Positions 17,596-26,774 of a DNA stretch of 64,000 nt are shown here, piece after piece. Under the pieces are notes generated by a model, which was given only the letters and a program-made list of their open reading frames with translations, had not been told where the DNA came from and made no database searches. Within the stretch, counting starts at the first letter, position 1. The number at the start of each line of letters is the position of its first letter. A program made the translations under genes and the position numbers. Source of the stretch: Microbacterium ureisolvens (lineage in GTDB: Bacteria; Actinomycetota; Actinomycetes; Actinomycetales; Microbacteriaceae); the NCBI RefSeq assembly GCF_019511645.1, contig NZ_JAEUAX010000003.1:356084-420083 (forward strand), given 5' to 3'.

Positions 17596-17614
17596 GAAAC
17601 TTAGCCTTCCCTAA
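17596..17614 (-). promoter_or_regulatory. DtxR/IdeR-type iron box before the ECF ATPase gene
   Basis: Read on the minus strand, TTAGGGAAGGCTAAGTTTC matches the DtxR/IdeR consensus TWAGGTWAGSCTWACCTWA at 15 of 19 positions. It lies 14 bases before the ATG of the double ATPase and includes a TAAGTT -10-like hexamer. The surroundings are very GC-rich, so this AT-rich block stands out. Expected effect: iron-replete repression of the ATPase, T component, reductase and S component. Confidence 0.65.
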
Positions 17615-17661
17615 CTTACCGGCCTACCCGGCGCCGGGGAAACGGCGCCTCACCGCGAGAA

Positions 17662-18213
17662 TCAGCGCTGACTGCGCCGGGCGACCCCCGCACGACGCAA
17701 TGCGGAGCCGATGGCGAGTCCGACCGCCGTCCATGCCACGGGCCCGATGATGAACAGCGCGACGTAGACGATCTGGCCCCAGAGCGGGAAGCGCGTCACA
17801 TCGGCCGCGAACCAGATCGCGGCGGCGATGACGGCGCCCACGATCACGGCCGAGAGGAAGAAACGCCACGGCTCCCAGCGCTTGTAGCGCGAGGTCGCGG
17901 CGATGAGCTCCTGCAGTCCCCCGATGAGGAGGGCGGTGCCGATGTAGCGGCCGATCCAGAGCGGCACGACCGCGCTGGCGACGAGCGCGGCGACCATATG
18001 GGTGATGAGCGCGACCCAGGGGCGGCGCAGAAGCTCCTGGGCGACCACGCCGGGAAGCACGTGCACACCGAGCACGAGGCCGTAGAGGATCGGGGCGCCC
18101 GCCGAGACGAACCCGCTGATCGCCCCGGCGCCCGCCTGAAGGATTCCGGTCGCGACGCCGATCGCCGCACAGGTGAGCAGAACGCTCGTCGAAATCCGGG
18201 TCCGGGGAGCCAC
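17662..18213 (-). CDS. ECF transporter S component, YkoE-like, copy 2
   Basis: 183 residues with five or six membrane segments. The opening STSVLLTCAAIGVATGILQAG and the ending GSALRRAGVARR align with the other S component (13291-13911). It lies 79 bases upstream of the ATPase gene, and the iron box is in that gap, so this copy may be expressed separately. GTG at 18213 is the start. A TACGCT -10-like hexamer lies only about six bases before it, suggesting a leaderless mRNA. Two S components beside one energising module suggest two related substrates. The substrate is unknown. Confidence 0.83.
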   Translation of the reverse strand: MAPRTRISTSVLLTCAAIGVATGILQAGAGAISGFVSAGAPILYGLVLGVHVLPGVVAQELLRRPWVALITHMVAALVASAVVPLWIGRYIGTALLIGGLQELIAATSRYKRWEPWRFFLSAVIVGAVIAAAIWFAADVTRFPLWGQIVYVALFIIGPVAWTAVGLAIGSALRRAGVARRSQR

Positions 18214-18353
18214 CTGCCCAGCGTACTGGGAGCCGCGCTCGCGTTTCTCACAGAATCCTCATTAACTGGGATTCACCTGGCAGTTACGTTGGAGTTCGCT
18301 GCGCCCTGATGAAGCGTCGCGGCGAATCCCCCACAAATCAATGGAGGCCATAC

Positions 18354-21300
18354 ATGGGTCGTTCCTCCGTCAGAACAGTCGCGGTCGTCACACTCGCCGC
18401 CCTGTTCACGGGCACCGCCACCGCAAGTTTCGGCGCCGTCCCGGAGGAGGTGACACCACCCGCCCCGATCGTCTCGCCCACCGGCCAGTACATCGTGGTC
18501 CTCGACGATGCGCCGGTCGCTCGGTACTCCGGAGGCACAGCCGGGCTGGCTCCGACGACGCCGCAGAAGGGCAAGAAGTTCGACGCCCACACGCCGGCGG
18601 CCAAGAAGTACTCCGCGTATCTGAAGGGCAACCAGAAGAAGGCGGCCGATGCCGTCGGCGTCACTCCGATCGCGACGTACGACACGGCCCTCAACGGCTT
18701 CAGCGCGACGATGACGCCGGAGCAGGCCGCCGAGCTTCAGAACACCCCGGGCGTGAAGGCGGTCTACCCCGACGAGATCCTGCACCCGACCGCCGTCCCC
18801 TCGACCGAGTTCCTGGGCCTGAGCGGCCAGGGAGGCGTGTGGGAGCAGGTCGGCGGAACGGATGCTGCGGGCGCAGGCGTCGTCGTCGGCGTCATCGACA
18901 CCGGCATCTCGCCCGAGAACCCCGCGTTCGCCGGCGACGCGCTCGGAACGACCGCCGGTGCCGAGCCGTACATCGAGGCCGGCGAGGTCGTGTTCGACAA
19001 GGCTGACGGCACCCAGTTCCGCTCGCCGGTCGGCACGACGGCGGACTGGACGGCCGACGACTACTCGACCAAGCTCATCGGCGCGCGCTACTTCTCCGAG
19101 GGCGCGGCGGCGAGCGGCTTCGACTTCCAGTACGACTACCTCTCGCCCCGCGACGGTGACGGCCACGGTTCGCACACCGCGAGCACCGCGGCGGGCAATC
19201 TCGACACCCCGGCGTCCGTCGAAGGCATCGACTTCGGCACCATCTCGGGCGTCGCGCCCGCGGCCAAGGTCGCGGCCTACAAGGCCTGCTACGCCGGGCC
19301 TGACGTGCTGGTGACCGACGACGACACCTGCTCGGGTGTCGACCTCGTCGCCGCGATCGACGCGGCGACCGAGGACGGCGTCGACGTCATCAACTTCTCC
19401 ATCGGCGGTGGCGCTGCCACCTCGGTGTGGGACGCCTTCGACGACGCGTTCCTGGGCGCCGCCGCAGCCGGCGTCTTCGTCTCGGTGAGCGCCGGCAACG
19501 ACGGACCCGGTGCGTCGACCGCCGACCACGCGTCGCCCTGGTACACGACGGTGGCAGCATCCACCATCCCGACCTACGAGGGAACCGTGCAGTGGAACGG
19601 CCAGCAGGCGGCGGGTGTCTCCGTCACGGTGCCGTTCGGCGGATCCGTGCAGGGTGAGGTCGTCTACGCCGGCGACGTCGCGGCGGCCGGGGCCGACCCG
19701 GCGCAGGCGGCGCTCTGCTTCCTCGACACGCTGGACGCAGCCAAGGTCGCCGGCAAGATCGTGGTCTGCGACCGCGGCACCAACGCCCGCGTCCAGAAGT
19801 CGCAGACGGTCGACGAGGCGGGCGGCATCGGCATGGTGCTCGTCAACGTCACGGCCGGCTCGCTCGACAACGACTTCCACTCGGTGCCGACCGTGCACAT
19901 CGATGCTAAGCACCGCACGGCGCTGCTCGACTTCGTGCGCGGCACGTCCGGTGCGACGCTGAGTCTGGTGAGCGGGAACACGACGGGCGTCGAGACGCCC
20001 ACCCCGGTGATCGCGGGCTTCTCGAGCCGCGGCCCGATGCTCGCGGACGGCAGCGACGTGCTCAAGCCCGACCTCACGGCACCGGGTGTCGCCATCCTCG
20101 CCGCGGAGCACAACGGACCCGACGCCGAGCCGACCTTCGGTTTCAAGTCCGGCACCTCGATGTCGTCGCCGCATGTCGCGGGCCTCGGCGCGCTTTACCT
20201 GGGCGAGCGGCCGGATGCGACCCCGGCCGAGATCAAGTCGGCGCTCATGACGACGGCGTACGACAGCAAGAACGGCGACGGCAGCACCAGCACCGACGTC
20301 TTCGCACAGGGTGCCGGTCATGTCGACCCGGAGAAGTTCTTCGACGCCGGGCTGCTCTACCTCAACGACGTGGATGATTGGGCGGCGTACCTCGAGGGGG
20401 TCTTCCAGACGGACCTCACGGAGGACGCCGAGCCGATCGACCCCAGCGACCTGAACCTGGCGTCCATCGCGATCGGGACGCTCGCGAAGGAGCAGACGGT
20501 CACCCGCACGGTGACCGCGACGACCGCCGGCACGTACACGGCGTCGGTGGAGGGCGTGCCGGGCCTCGACGTGGCGGTCTCGCCGAGCGAGTTCACCATC
20601 GCCGCCGGCGCGAGCCAGCAGTTCACCGTGACGTTCACCCCGACGTCGGAGACGGCAGTGGAGGCCTGGTCGACGGGTTCGCTCACCTGGACCAGCGGCG
20701 ACACCGCGGTGCGTTCGCCGCTGGCCGTGTACCCGGTCACGGCCGACGCGCCCACCGAGGTCACCGGAACCGGCACGAGCGGCTCGGCCAAGGTCACGAT
20801 CCTGTCGGGTGTGAACGGCGACCTGCCGCTCAACGTCTCGGGCCTGACGCCCTTCACCCAGCTGTACGACAGGTCGGTGAAGGCCGGCGGTCACTCCGGC
20901 AACGAGAACTCCGGCGCGGCGGACGGCGGCACGACGTACTTCGTCGTCGACGTGCCGGCGGGCACGACGGTGTCGCGGTTCGACCTCGACGCCGCCACCG
21001 AGGCGGACGGGGCGGACCTCGACCTCTTCGTCTACAAGATCAAGAGCAAGCAGGACTGGACGGCCACGTCGGTGACCCAGTCGGCCACCGAGGCGGCGGA
21101 CGAGCAGGTCACCCTGTTCACCCCGACGCCGGGCACCTACCTGGTGCGCGTCGACGTGTTCAGCGTCCCCGCCGACGGCAAGCTGCCGTGGGATCTGCGT
21201 TACGCGAACGTCGCCGCGGCCAAGCCGTCGCTCGTCGCCACGCCGAACCCGCTGTCGGTGACCCAGGGCGTGAACGCCGAGTACACGCTGAGCTGGAGCA

Positions 21301-21395
21301 AGCTCAGGGCGAACACCCGCTACCTCGGCCTCGTGCAGTACGGCGACTCCGCCGTCCGCACCGTGGTGACGGTGGACGCCGGCGCGAGGGGCTGA
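18354..21395 (+). CDS. Secreted subtilisin-like serine protease (S8) with PA and C-terminal domains
   Basis: 1013 residues. A signal peptide (about 1-30, ending ASFGA) is followed by an inhibitor-I9 propeptide and an S8 catalytic domain with Asp in VIDTG (near 182), His in GHGSHT (near 271) and Ser in GTSMSSPHVAG (near 602). A protease-associated insertion lies at about 400-520. The C-terminus has a beta-sandwich region and a PPC-like domain (DLDLFVYK). No sortase motif or membrane anchor is seen, so it should be released. It is likely a nutrient-scavenging extracellular protease. ATG at 18354 has GGAGG six bases upstream. Confidence 0.95.
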   Translation: MGRSSVRTVAVVTLAALFTGTATASFGAVPEEVTPPAPIVSPTGQYIVVLDDAPVARYSGGTAGLAPTTPQKGKKFDAHTPAAKKYSAYLKGNQKKAADAVGVTPIATYDTALNGFSATMTPEQAAELQNTPGVKAVYPDEILHPTAVPSTEFLGLSGQGGVWEQVGGTDAAGAGVVVGVIDTGISPENPAFAGDALGTTAGAEPYIEAGEVVFDKADGTQFRSPVGTTADWTADDYSTKLIGARYFSEGAAASGFDFQYDYLSPRDGDGHGSHTASTAAGNLDTPASVEGIDFGTISGVAPAAKVAAYKACYAGPDVLVTDDDTCSGVDLVAAIDAATEDGVDVINFSIGGGAATSVWDAFDDAFLGAAAAGVFVSVSAGNDGPGASTADHASPWYTTVAASTIPTYEGTVQWNGQQAAGVSVTVPFGGSVQGEVVYAGDVAAAGADPAQAALCFLDTLDAAKVAGKIVVCDRGTNARVQKSQTVDEAGGIGMVLVNVTAGSLDNDFHSVPTVHIDAKHRTALLDFVRGTSGATLSLVSGNTTGVETPTPVIAGFSSRGPMLADGSDVLKPDLTAPGVAILAAEHNGPDAEPTFGFKSGTSMSSPHVAGLGALYLGERPDATPAEIKSALMTTAYDSKNGDGSTSTDVFAQGAGHVDPEKFFDAGLLYLNDVDDWAAYLEGVFQTDLTEDAEPIDPSDLNLASIAIGTLAKEQTVTRTVTATTAGTYTASVEGVPGLDVAVSPSEFTIAAGASQQFTVTFTPTSETAVEAWSTGSLTWTSGDTAVRSPLAVYPVTADAPTEVTGTGTSGSAKVTILSGVNGDLPLNVSGLTPFTQLYDRSVKAGGHSGNENSGAADGGTTYFVVDVPAGTTVSRFDLDAATEADGADLDLFVYKIKSKQDWTATSVTQSATEAADEQVTLFTPTPGTYLVRVDVFSVPADGKLPWDLRYANVAAAKPSLVATPNPLSVTQGVNAEYTLSWSKLRANTRYLGLVQYGDSAVRTVVTVDAGARG

Positions 21396-21411
21396 CCTTC
21401 TCGCCACGGCG

Positions 21412-21441
21412 GAGGCGCCCGGGTTCAGGCCCGGGCGCCTC
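21412..21441 (+). terminator. Strong GC hairpin after the subtilase gene
   Basis: GAGGCGCCCGGG (21412-21423) pairs perfectly with CCCGGGCGCCTC (21430-21441) around TTCAGG. It begins 17 bases after the stop codon. Confidence 0.8.
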
Positions 21442-21456
21442 TGCGCGTTTCGGGTG

Positions 21457-21483
21457 ACGGATGCTGTGGGCCGCAGCATCCGT
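21457..21483. terminator. Second hairpin, paired GGATGC motif
   Basis: ACGGATGCTG (21457-21466) and CAGCATCCGT (21474-21483) form a ten-base stem between the convergent subtilase and pirin genes. Together with the preceding hairpin it makes a double terminator. Confidence 0.6.
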
Positions 21484-21510
21484 TCACCGAAGACGTGTGC
21501 CGCGCACGCG

Positions 21511-22515
21511 TCACAGGCGGCGCCGGCGCCGGGTAAGGCGTACGGCGGGCATCGGCGGGGCGGGGATGCGCTCATCCCCGTGGTCCACGACGTGGCCGAA
21601 GCGGTCGGCGCCCGACTCCCAGGCCTCGCGGGCCTCGACGATCTCTTCGTGGGTGCGGCCGACGAAGTTCCACCACATGACGACGTCGTCCTCGAACGGC
21701 TCGCCGCCGAGGAGGAACAGCGTCGCGCCGGCGGGGCTCGAGATCACGACGTCGTCGCGGTGCGTGCCCAGGTAGAGCAGGTGCGCCGCGTCGACCACGA
21801 CGGCGCCGCCGGCGTCCGCGGGGACCAGGGCCTCACCGTACACGGCGACGAGTGCGTGCTCCCAGGCGGGGTCGAGTGGCACGGTCACGGTCGAGCCCGC
21901 CGGGATCCGCAGCTCGGCCCCGACGATCGGCGTGTACACGGTGGCCGGAGAGGCGACGCCGGCGAGCTCGCCGAGCACGACCGTCGCCGAGCCCGCCTCG
22001 CCGGCGGCCGGCCGCAGCTCCAGCTCGGGCAGCACCGCGTGCTGCTCGAACGCGGGGCCCCCGTGACGTCGCGACTCGGGCAGCGCCACCCACAGCTGCA
22101 GTGCGTCGAGGGGTGCGGCATCCTCACCCACCGAGTACTCGGAGTGGGCGATCCCCGCGCCGCTCGTCATGAGGTTGAGCGCGCCGCGGCGCACGACCAC
22201 GTCGCTGCCGACGGAGTCGCGATGGCGCACCTCGCCGAGATACGGCCAGGTGACCGTCTGGAGGCCGATGTGCGGGTGGGGCTCGACGCGCATGCGCGTC
22301 TCCTGCGGTCCGAACCGGTCGAGGAAGCACCACGCGCCCACCAGCGGCAGCTCGCGCTGCGGCAGCGCCCGGTGCACCGACATCGCGCGGACGCCGCCAA
22401 GCGGCACCTCCCTCGCCTCGAGCAGCAGGGTGCGCGGGCCGGCGCACTCGACAGCGGATTCGGTGGCGACCGCGTCGTCGGCGTCCAGTCGGGTCACGTC
22501 AGCGGCTCCGATCAC
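21511..22515 (-). CDS. Pirin family protein
   Basis: About 334 residues. The N-terminal cupin has the metal-site motif HPHIGLQT, then SGAGIAHSEY, both typical of pirins. The C-terminal pirin domain (LLGGEPFEDDVVMWWNFVGRTHEEI) is complete. Pirins are iron-binding cupins, and some act as quercetinases or transcription cofactors. The role here is unknown. The GTG start at 22515 overlaps the stop of the GNAT gene (GTGA arrangement), implying coupling. An in-frame ATG at 22539 is the alternative. Confidence 0.9.
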   Translation of the reverse strand: MIGAADVTRLDADDAVATESAVECAGPRTLLLEAREVPLGGVRAMSVHRALPQRELPLVGAWCFLDRFGPQETRMRVEPHPHIGLQTVTWPYLGEVRHRDSVGSDVVVRRGALNLMTSGAGIAHSEYSVGEDAAPLDALQLWVALPESRRHGGPAFEQHAVLPELELRPAAGEAGSATVVLGELAGVASPATVYTPIVGAELRIPAGSTVTVPLDPAWEHALVAVYGEALVPADAGGAVVVDAAHLLYLGTHRDDVVISSPAGATLFLLGGEPFEDDVVMWWNFVGRTHEEIVEAREAWESGADRFGHVVDHGDERIPAPPMPAVRLTRRRRRL

Positions 22516-22832
22516 TCCGGGCGGGGCTGGTCGGGCCATTCGATCGTGAGCCCGGGCACCTCGTGCGTGCGCAGGTACTTCGCCACCACGGGGCAGTGCG
22601 GCACGACCGTCTCGCCCCGGCGCGCGACATCCGCCATCGCCTCCGCCACGATCGTCTGGGCGATGCCCCGGCCTCGGAATGCGGGGTCGACCTCCGTGTG
22701 CGGGAAGTGCAGGCGGCCCTTCGCGTCGATGCGGAACACGGTGAATCCCGCGAGCACCCCGTCGACGTGCCCCTCGTAGCGGCGGTCCTCGTCGTTGCGG
22801 GTCACGATGGTCTGCGTTTGCGTCTCGGTCAC
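22512..22832 (-). CDS. GNAT family N-acetyltransferase (short, YjdJ/Gcn5-related type)
   Basis: 106 residues. The acetyl-CoA site FRGRGIAQTIVAEAM and the flanking RLHFPHTEVDPA and CPVVAKYLRTHE match the small single-domain GNAT proteins of the YjdJ type. The natural substrate is not known. The GTG start at 22832 is supported by AAGGGA six bases upstream. Longer in-frame starts would add residues not conserved in the family. It is the first gene of a two-gene unit with pirin. Confidence 0.85.
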   Translation of the reverse strand: MTETQTQTIVTRNDEDRRYEGHVDGVLAGFTVFRIDAKGRLHFPHTEVDPAFRGRGIAQTIVAEAMADVARRGETVVPHCPVVAKYLRTHEVPGLTIEWPDQPRPE

Positions 22833-23045
22833 TTCGGTCCCTTCGTCGTCTTTCTCAACGTACGTGTGCGCGGCGTGATTCCGCCACCGCGCGTGCACGT
22901 GCGTGCACGCCGCACCCCTGGCGGGAAGGGGGCGGCAGGTCTATCGTCAGGCTCATCCGCGGCGTCGTGGCAGGCGAGGAGCACGGCGATGCACCCGTGG
23001 TTCGATTCGGGGGAGTCGATCCGGTCAAGGATTCGAAGGGGAATC

Positions 23046-23903
23046 ATGAAACGACGCATTCTCGCCGCGCTCGCGGCGGTGGCACTCGGACTCGGTTTCG
23101 CAGGGGCCGGCGCGGCGAGCGCGACGGCCGCACAGCCGCCTGCCGTTGTGAAATACGTGGCTCTCGGCGACTCCATCGCGGCGGGGCAGGGTGGGGGAGT
23201 GCCGCTCGATTCCTGCGCACGGACCGACGGCGGCTACGCCGCCCAGCTCGACGACGTGCCGAGGATCAATCTGCTGCGCAACGCCGCGTGCACCGGCGCC
23301 ACGATCGAAGACACCTGGGACCAGCTGTCGCAGGTGAACCGCGGCACCACGCTCGTGACGCTCACCGTCGGCGCGAACGACCTCGGCCTCGACGAGGTGT
23401 ACGCGCAGTGCGCGACGGTTCCGGACGGCGGCGACCTCAACGCGTGCCTGGCAGCGGTCCAGGCAGCCATCGGAGGCGCGCCCGCCCTCGTCGAACCGCT
23501 CGCCATGCTGATCGGGGCGATCGCGCAGCGCGCGCCGAACGCCACGATCGTCGTCACGGGCTACCCGCATCTGCTCGAGCCGGTGAATCTCGAACTGTGT
23601 CTGGAATTCCTGAGCATCGAGGTGTGCCAGGCCCTCAGCTCCCTGGTCGTCGCCGTGAACACCGCGACGGACGCCCTCAACGCCGCCATCGAGGGCGCCG
23701 TGGCACTTGCCGCCGGGACCGGTGCGAACGTGGTCTACGCGGACGTGGTCGACGCGTTCGCCGGGCACGGCATGCAGCTCGTGCCGGAGGCGCCGAACGA
23801 CCCGTGGTTCGGGACCGACCCGGTGAACGATCCGGCCGGCTTCCTGCATCCGACCTTCGAGGGCTATACCGCGTACATGCAGGTCATCCTCTCGAAGCTC
23901 TGA
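23046..23903 (+). CDS. Secreted SGNH/GDSL-family esterase or lipase
   Basis: 285 residues. A signal peptide (MKRRILAALAAVALGLG.., cleaved near ASATA) precedes the SGNH blocks: GDSIAAG with Ser near 42, GANDLG, and LHPTFEGY with the catalytic His near the C-terminus. Six Cys probably pair into three disulfides, as in the Streptomyces-type secreted SGNH lipases. It should hydrolyse esters outside the cell. GAAGGGG precedes the ATG. Confidence 0.93.
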   Translation: MKRRILAALAAVALGLGFAGAGAASATAAQPPAVVKYVALGDSIAAGQGGGVPLDSCARTDGGYAAQLDDVPRINLLRNAACTGATIEDTWDQLSQVNRGTTLVTLTVGANDLGLDEVYAQCATVPDGGDLNACLAAVQAAIGGAPALVEPLAMLIGAIAQRAPNATIVVTGYPHLLEPVNLELCLEFLSIEVCQALSSLVVAVNTATDALNAAIEGAVALAAGTGANVVYADVVDAFAGHGMQLVPEAPNDPWFGTDPVNDPAGFLHPTFEGYTAYMQVILSKL

Positions 23904-23951
23904 GACCGACCGGCGGGGCGCCGGCGTCACCGCAGACGGGCGGCCGAAGAT

Positions 23952-23986
23952 GATGACGGATGCTGCGGGCCGCAGCATCCGTCATC
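23952..23986 (+). terminator. Near-perfect palindromic terminator, paired GGATGCTGC motif
   Basis: GATGACGGATGCTGCG (23952-23967) and its exact complement (23971-23986) are separated by only three bases. The hairpin lies 49 bases after the esterase stop. Confidence 0.75.
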
Positions 23987-24065
23987 GATATGTCGGCTCG
24001 CCCCACGCCGTCGCGGTCGCCGGAAGCGAGGAAGGACGCATACTGCGACCTGGCAGACTCGGACG

Positions 24066-26750
24066 GTGACGCTTCTCGAGACCATCAGGGCCGCGGCCGA
24101 GGCCTCGGGCGCGCCCGCGGGGGCGCCCGACGCCGACGCCCTGTACGACGCGTTCGTCGAGTGGGCCGGGGATCAGGGCTTCGCGCTGTACCCGGCGCAG
24201 GACGAGGCCGTCATCGAGATCGTGTCGGGGTCGCACGTGATCCTGTCGACGCCGACGGGCACGGGCAAATCGCTCGTCGCCGTCGCGGCGCACGCCGCCG
24301 TCGTCGCGCGGGGCGGGCGCACGTACTACACGGCGCCGATCAAGGCGCTCGTGAGCGAGAAGTTCTTCTCCCTGGTCGACATCTTCGGCGCCGCGAACGT
24401 CGGCATGGTGACCGGCGACTCGTCGGTGAACCCGGATGCCCCGATCGTGTGCTGCACCGCGGAGATCCTGGCGAACCTCGCGCTGCGCCAGGGCGCGGAC
24501 GCCGCGGTGGACCAGGTCGTGATGGACGAGTTCCACTACTACGGCGACCCCGAGCGCGGGTGGGCGTGGCAGGTGCCGCTGCTGCTCCTGCCGCGTGCGC
24601 AGTTCGTGCTGATGTCTGCGACGCTCGGCGATGTCACCTCGATCGCCGAAGATCTCGAGCGCCGCACCGGCCGGCCCGTCTCGCGCATCACCGGCGTCGA
24701 GCGCCCGGTGCCGCTGCACTTCTCGTACGCGCGGACGCCCGTCCACGAGACCGTGGAGGAGCTGCTGCAGACGAACGAGGCGCCGGTGTACATCGTGCAC
24801 TTCTCACAGGCGGCCGCGATGGAGCGCGCGCAGGCGCTGTCGTCGATCAGGATCGTCTCGCGTGAGCAGCGCGACGCCATCGCCGAGGCGATGGGCGGCT
24901 TCCGGTTCACGACCGCCTTCGGCCGCACCCTCTCGCGCTACGTGCGCGCGGGCATCGGCGTGCACCACGCCGGCATGCTGCCGCGCTACCGTCGCCTCGT
25001 CGAGACGCTCGCGCAGCGGGGGCTCCTGCGCGTGATCTGCGGCACCGACACGCTGGGCGTCGGCATCAACGTGCCGATCCGCACCGTGCTCATCACGGCC
25101 CTGTCGAAGTTCGACGGCACGAAGATGCGCCAGCTCACAGCCCGCGAGTTCCATCAGGTCGCAGGTCGTGCCGGTCGCGCCGGCTACGACACCTCCGGAA
25201 CCGTCGTCGTGATGGCACCCGAGTGGGAGATAGAGAACGAGGCGGCGCTGCGCAAGGCCGGCGACGACCCCGCCAAGCGCAAGAAGATCGTGCGAAAGAA
25301 GGCCCCGACGGGCGTCGTCAACTGGGGCATCGGATCGTTCGAGCGCCTCGTCGAGGCCGAGCCCGAGCCCCTCGTGCCCCAGCTCTCGTTGACGGCGGCG
25401 ATGCTCATCAACGTCATCGCGCGCGGCGGCGACGTGTTCTCGAACGTGCGCAGCCTCGTGTTCGACAACCACGAGCCGCGCGCCCGCCGCTATGAGCTTG
25501 CGCGACGGGCGATCGCGATCTTCCGCACGCTCGTGACTGCGGGGGTCGTCGAGGTCGACCGCGGGGGCGGGACGGATGCCGCGGCCTCCGGCATCCGGAA
25601 TCAGATCCGTCTCACCGTCGATCTGCAGCCCAACTTCGCGCTCAACCAGCCGCTGTCGCCGTTCGCACTCGCCGCGATCGAGCTGCTCGACCCTGAGGAC
25701 CGGTCTGCGACGCCTTCGCGACTCACAGACTTCGCAGAATCTGACGAAGCTCGCACGATCTCGCCGGAATCGTCCGAGGACGGCGCGGTTCTGCGAAGTC
25801 TGACCGCCTCACCACGGCGTGGGAGCGGCGCGGGCACCGGGCACTATGCGCTCGACGTCGTCAGCGTGATCGAGGCGACGCTCGACGACCCCCGGCCGAT
25901 CCTGTCGCAACAGGAGTTCAAGGCCCGCGGCGAGGCGGTCGCCGCGATGAAGGCCGACGGCATCGAGTACGACGAGCGCATGGCGCTGCTCGAAGAGGTC
26001 ACGTACCCCAAGCCGCTCGAGGAGCTGCTGAGTCAGGCCTACGAGGTGTTCGCGTCGAGCCAGCCGTGGGTGCGCGACTTCGAGCTGTCGCCGAAGTCCG
26101 TGGTGCGCGACATGTTCGAGCGCGCGCTGTCGTTCTCGGAGCTCATCTCGCTGTACCAGCTGGCTCGGAGCGAGGGCCTCGTGCTGCGGTACCTGTCCGA
26201 CGCGTACCGCGCGGTCCGCCAGACCGTGCCCGCCGAGGCGCAGACCGACGACCTGCACGACCTGGTCGCGTGGCTCGGCGAGGTCGTGCGACAGGTGGAC
26301 TCGAGCCTCGTCGACGAGTGGGAGGCGCTGGTGAATCCCGCCGACGACCCCGACGCACCGGTCGTGCCGCCCGCCCCGCCGTCGGTGCTCACCAACCGGC
26401 GTGCGTTCGGCGTGCTGGTGCGCAACGAGCTGTTCCGCCGCGTGCAGCTGGCTGCGCTGCAGCGCGACGAGGAGCTCGTCGAGCTCGACCCCGAGGTCGA
26501 CTGGCCGGCCGCGCTCGACGCCTACTTCGACGATCACGACGAGATCCTGACCGGCGGGGCGGCGCGCTCGCCCAGGCTCGTGACCGTGGACGAGACGGAT
26601 GCTGCGGCCTCCGGCCTGTGGCGCGTCGAGCAGACGATCGACGACCCGGCGGGTGACCACGACTGGCGCATCCGCGGCGTGGTCGACCTCGCGGCCTCGG
26701 AGGAGGCCGGCACCGCGGTGGTGCGCGTCACGGAGGTCGTGCGGCTGTAG
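24066..26750 (+). CDS. DEAD/DEAH-box RNA helicase with DUF3516-type C-terminal domain (Ski2-like)
   Basis: 894 residues. The helicase core has TPTGTGKS (near 65), DEFHYY (near 155), LMSATLGD and QVAGRAGRAGYD. The long C-terminal region with EFKARGEAVAAMKADGIEYDERM and WVRDFELSPKSVVRDM is the DUF3516 type found in actinobacterial Ski2-like helicases. An Arg/Ser-rich insert around residues 550-585 is encoded by a DNA palindrome and is probably dispensable. The GTG start at 24066 has little leader. It may serve in RNA turnover, but its exact role is not established. Confidence 0.9.
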   Translation: MTLLETIRAAAEASGAPAGAPDADALYDAFVEWAGDQGFALYPAQDEAVIEIVSGSHVILSTPTGTGKSLVAVAAHAAVVARGGRTYYTAPIKALVSEKFFSLVDIFGAANVGMVTGDSSVNPDAPIVCCTAEILANLALRQGADAAVDQVVMDEFHYYGDPERGWAWQVPLLLLPRAQFVLMSATLGDVTSIAEDLERRTGRPVSRITGVERPVPLHFSYARTPVHETVEELLQTNEAPVYIVHFSQAAAMERAQALSSIRIVSREQRDAIAEAMGGFRFTTAFGRTLSRYVRAGIGVHHAGMLPRYRRLVETLAQRGLLRVICGTDTLGVGINVPIRTVLITALSKFDGTKMRQLTAREFHQVAGRAGRAGYDTSGTVVVMAPEWEIENEAALRKAGDDPAKRKKIVRKKAPTGVVNWGIGSFERLVEAEPEPLVPQLSLTAAMLINVIARGGDVFSNVRSLVFDNHEPRARRYELARRAIAIFRTLVTAGVVEVDRGGGTDAAASGIRNQIRLTVDLQPNFALNQPLSPFALAAIELLDPEDRSATPSRLTDFAESDEARTISPESSEDGAVLRSLTASPRRGSGAGTGHYALDVVSVIEATLDDPRPILSQQEFKARGEAVAAMKADGIEYDERMALLEEVTYPKPLEELLSQAYEVFASSQPWVRDFELSPKSVVRDMFERALSFSELISLYQLARSEGLVLRYLSDAYRAVRQTVPAEAQTDDLHDLVAWLGEVVRQVDSSLVDEWEALVNPADDPDAPVVPPAPPSVLTNRRAFGVLVRNELFRRVQLAALQRDEELVELDPEVDWPAALDAYFDDHDEILTGGAARSPRLVTVDETDAAASGLWRVEQTIDDPAGDHDWRIRGVVDLAASEEAGTAVVRVTEVVRL
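25726..25802. repeat. Perfect 14-base inverted repeat inside the helicase gene
   Basis: CAGACTTCGCAGAA (25726-25739) and TTCTGCGAAGTCTG (25789-25802) enclose 49 bases. Arm length, loop size and the TTCGCA core resemble the repeat in the EcfA tail. It encodes a low-complexity insert. Confidence 0.8.
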
Positions 26751-26774
26751 ACGGGTGCGCGGTTCGTCCCCGAG

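Noticed and set aside
22891..22910. GCGTGCACGTGCGTGCACGC as an operator for the GDSL esterase gene
   Set aside because: The word is only imperfectly palindromic. It lies about 135 bases before the gene in a CG-rich stretch where such words arise easily, and no regulator gene is adjacent.
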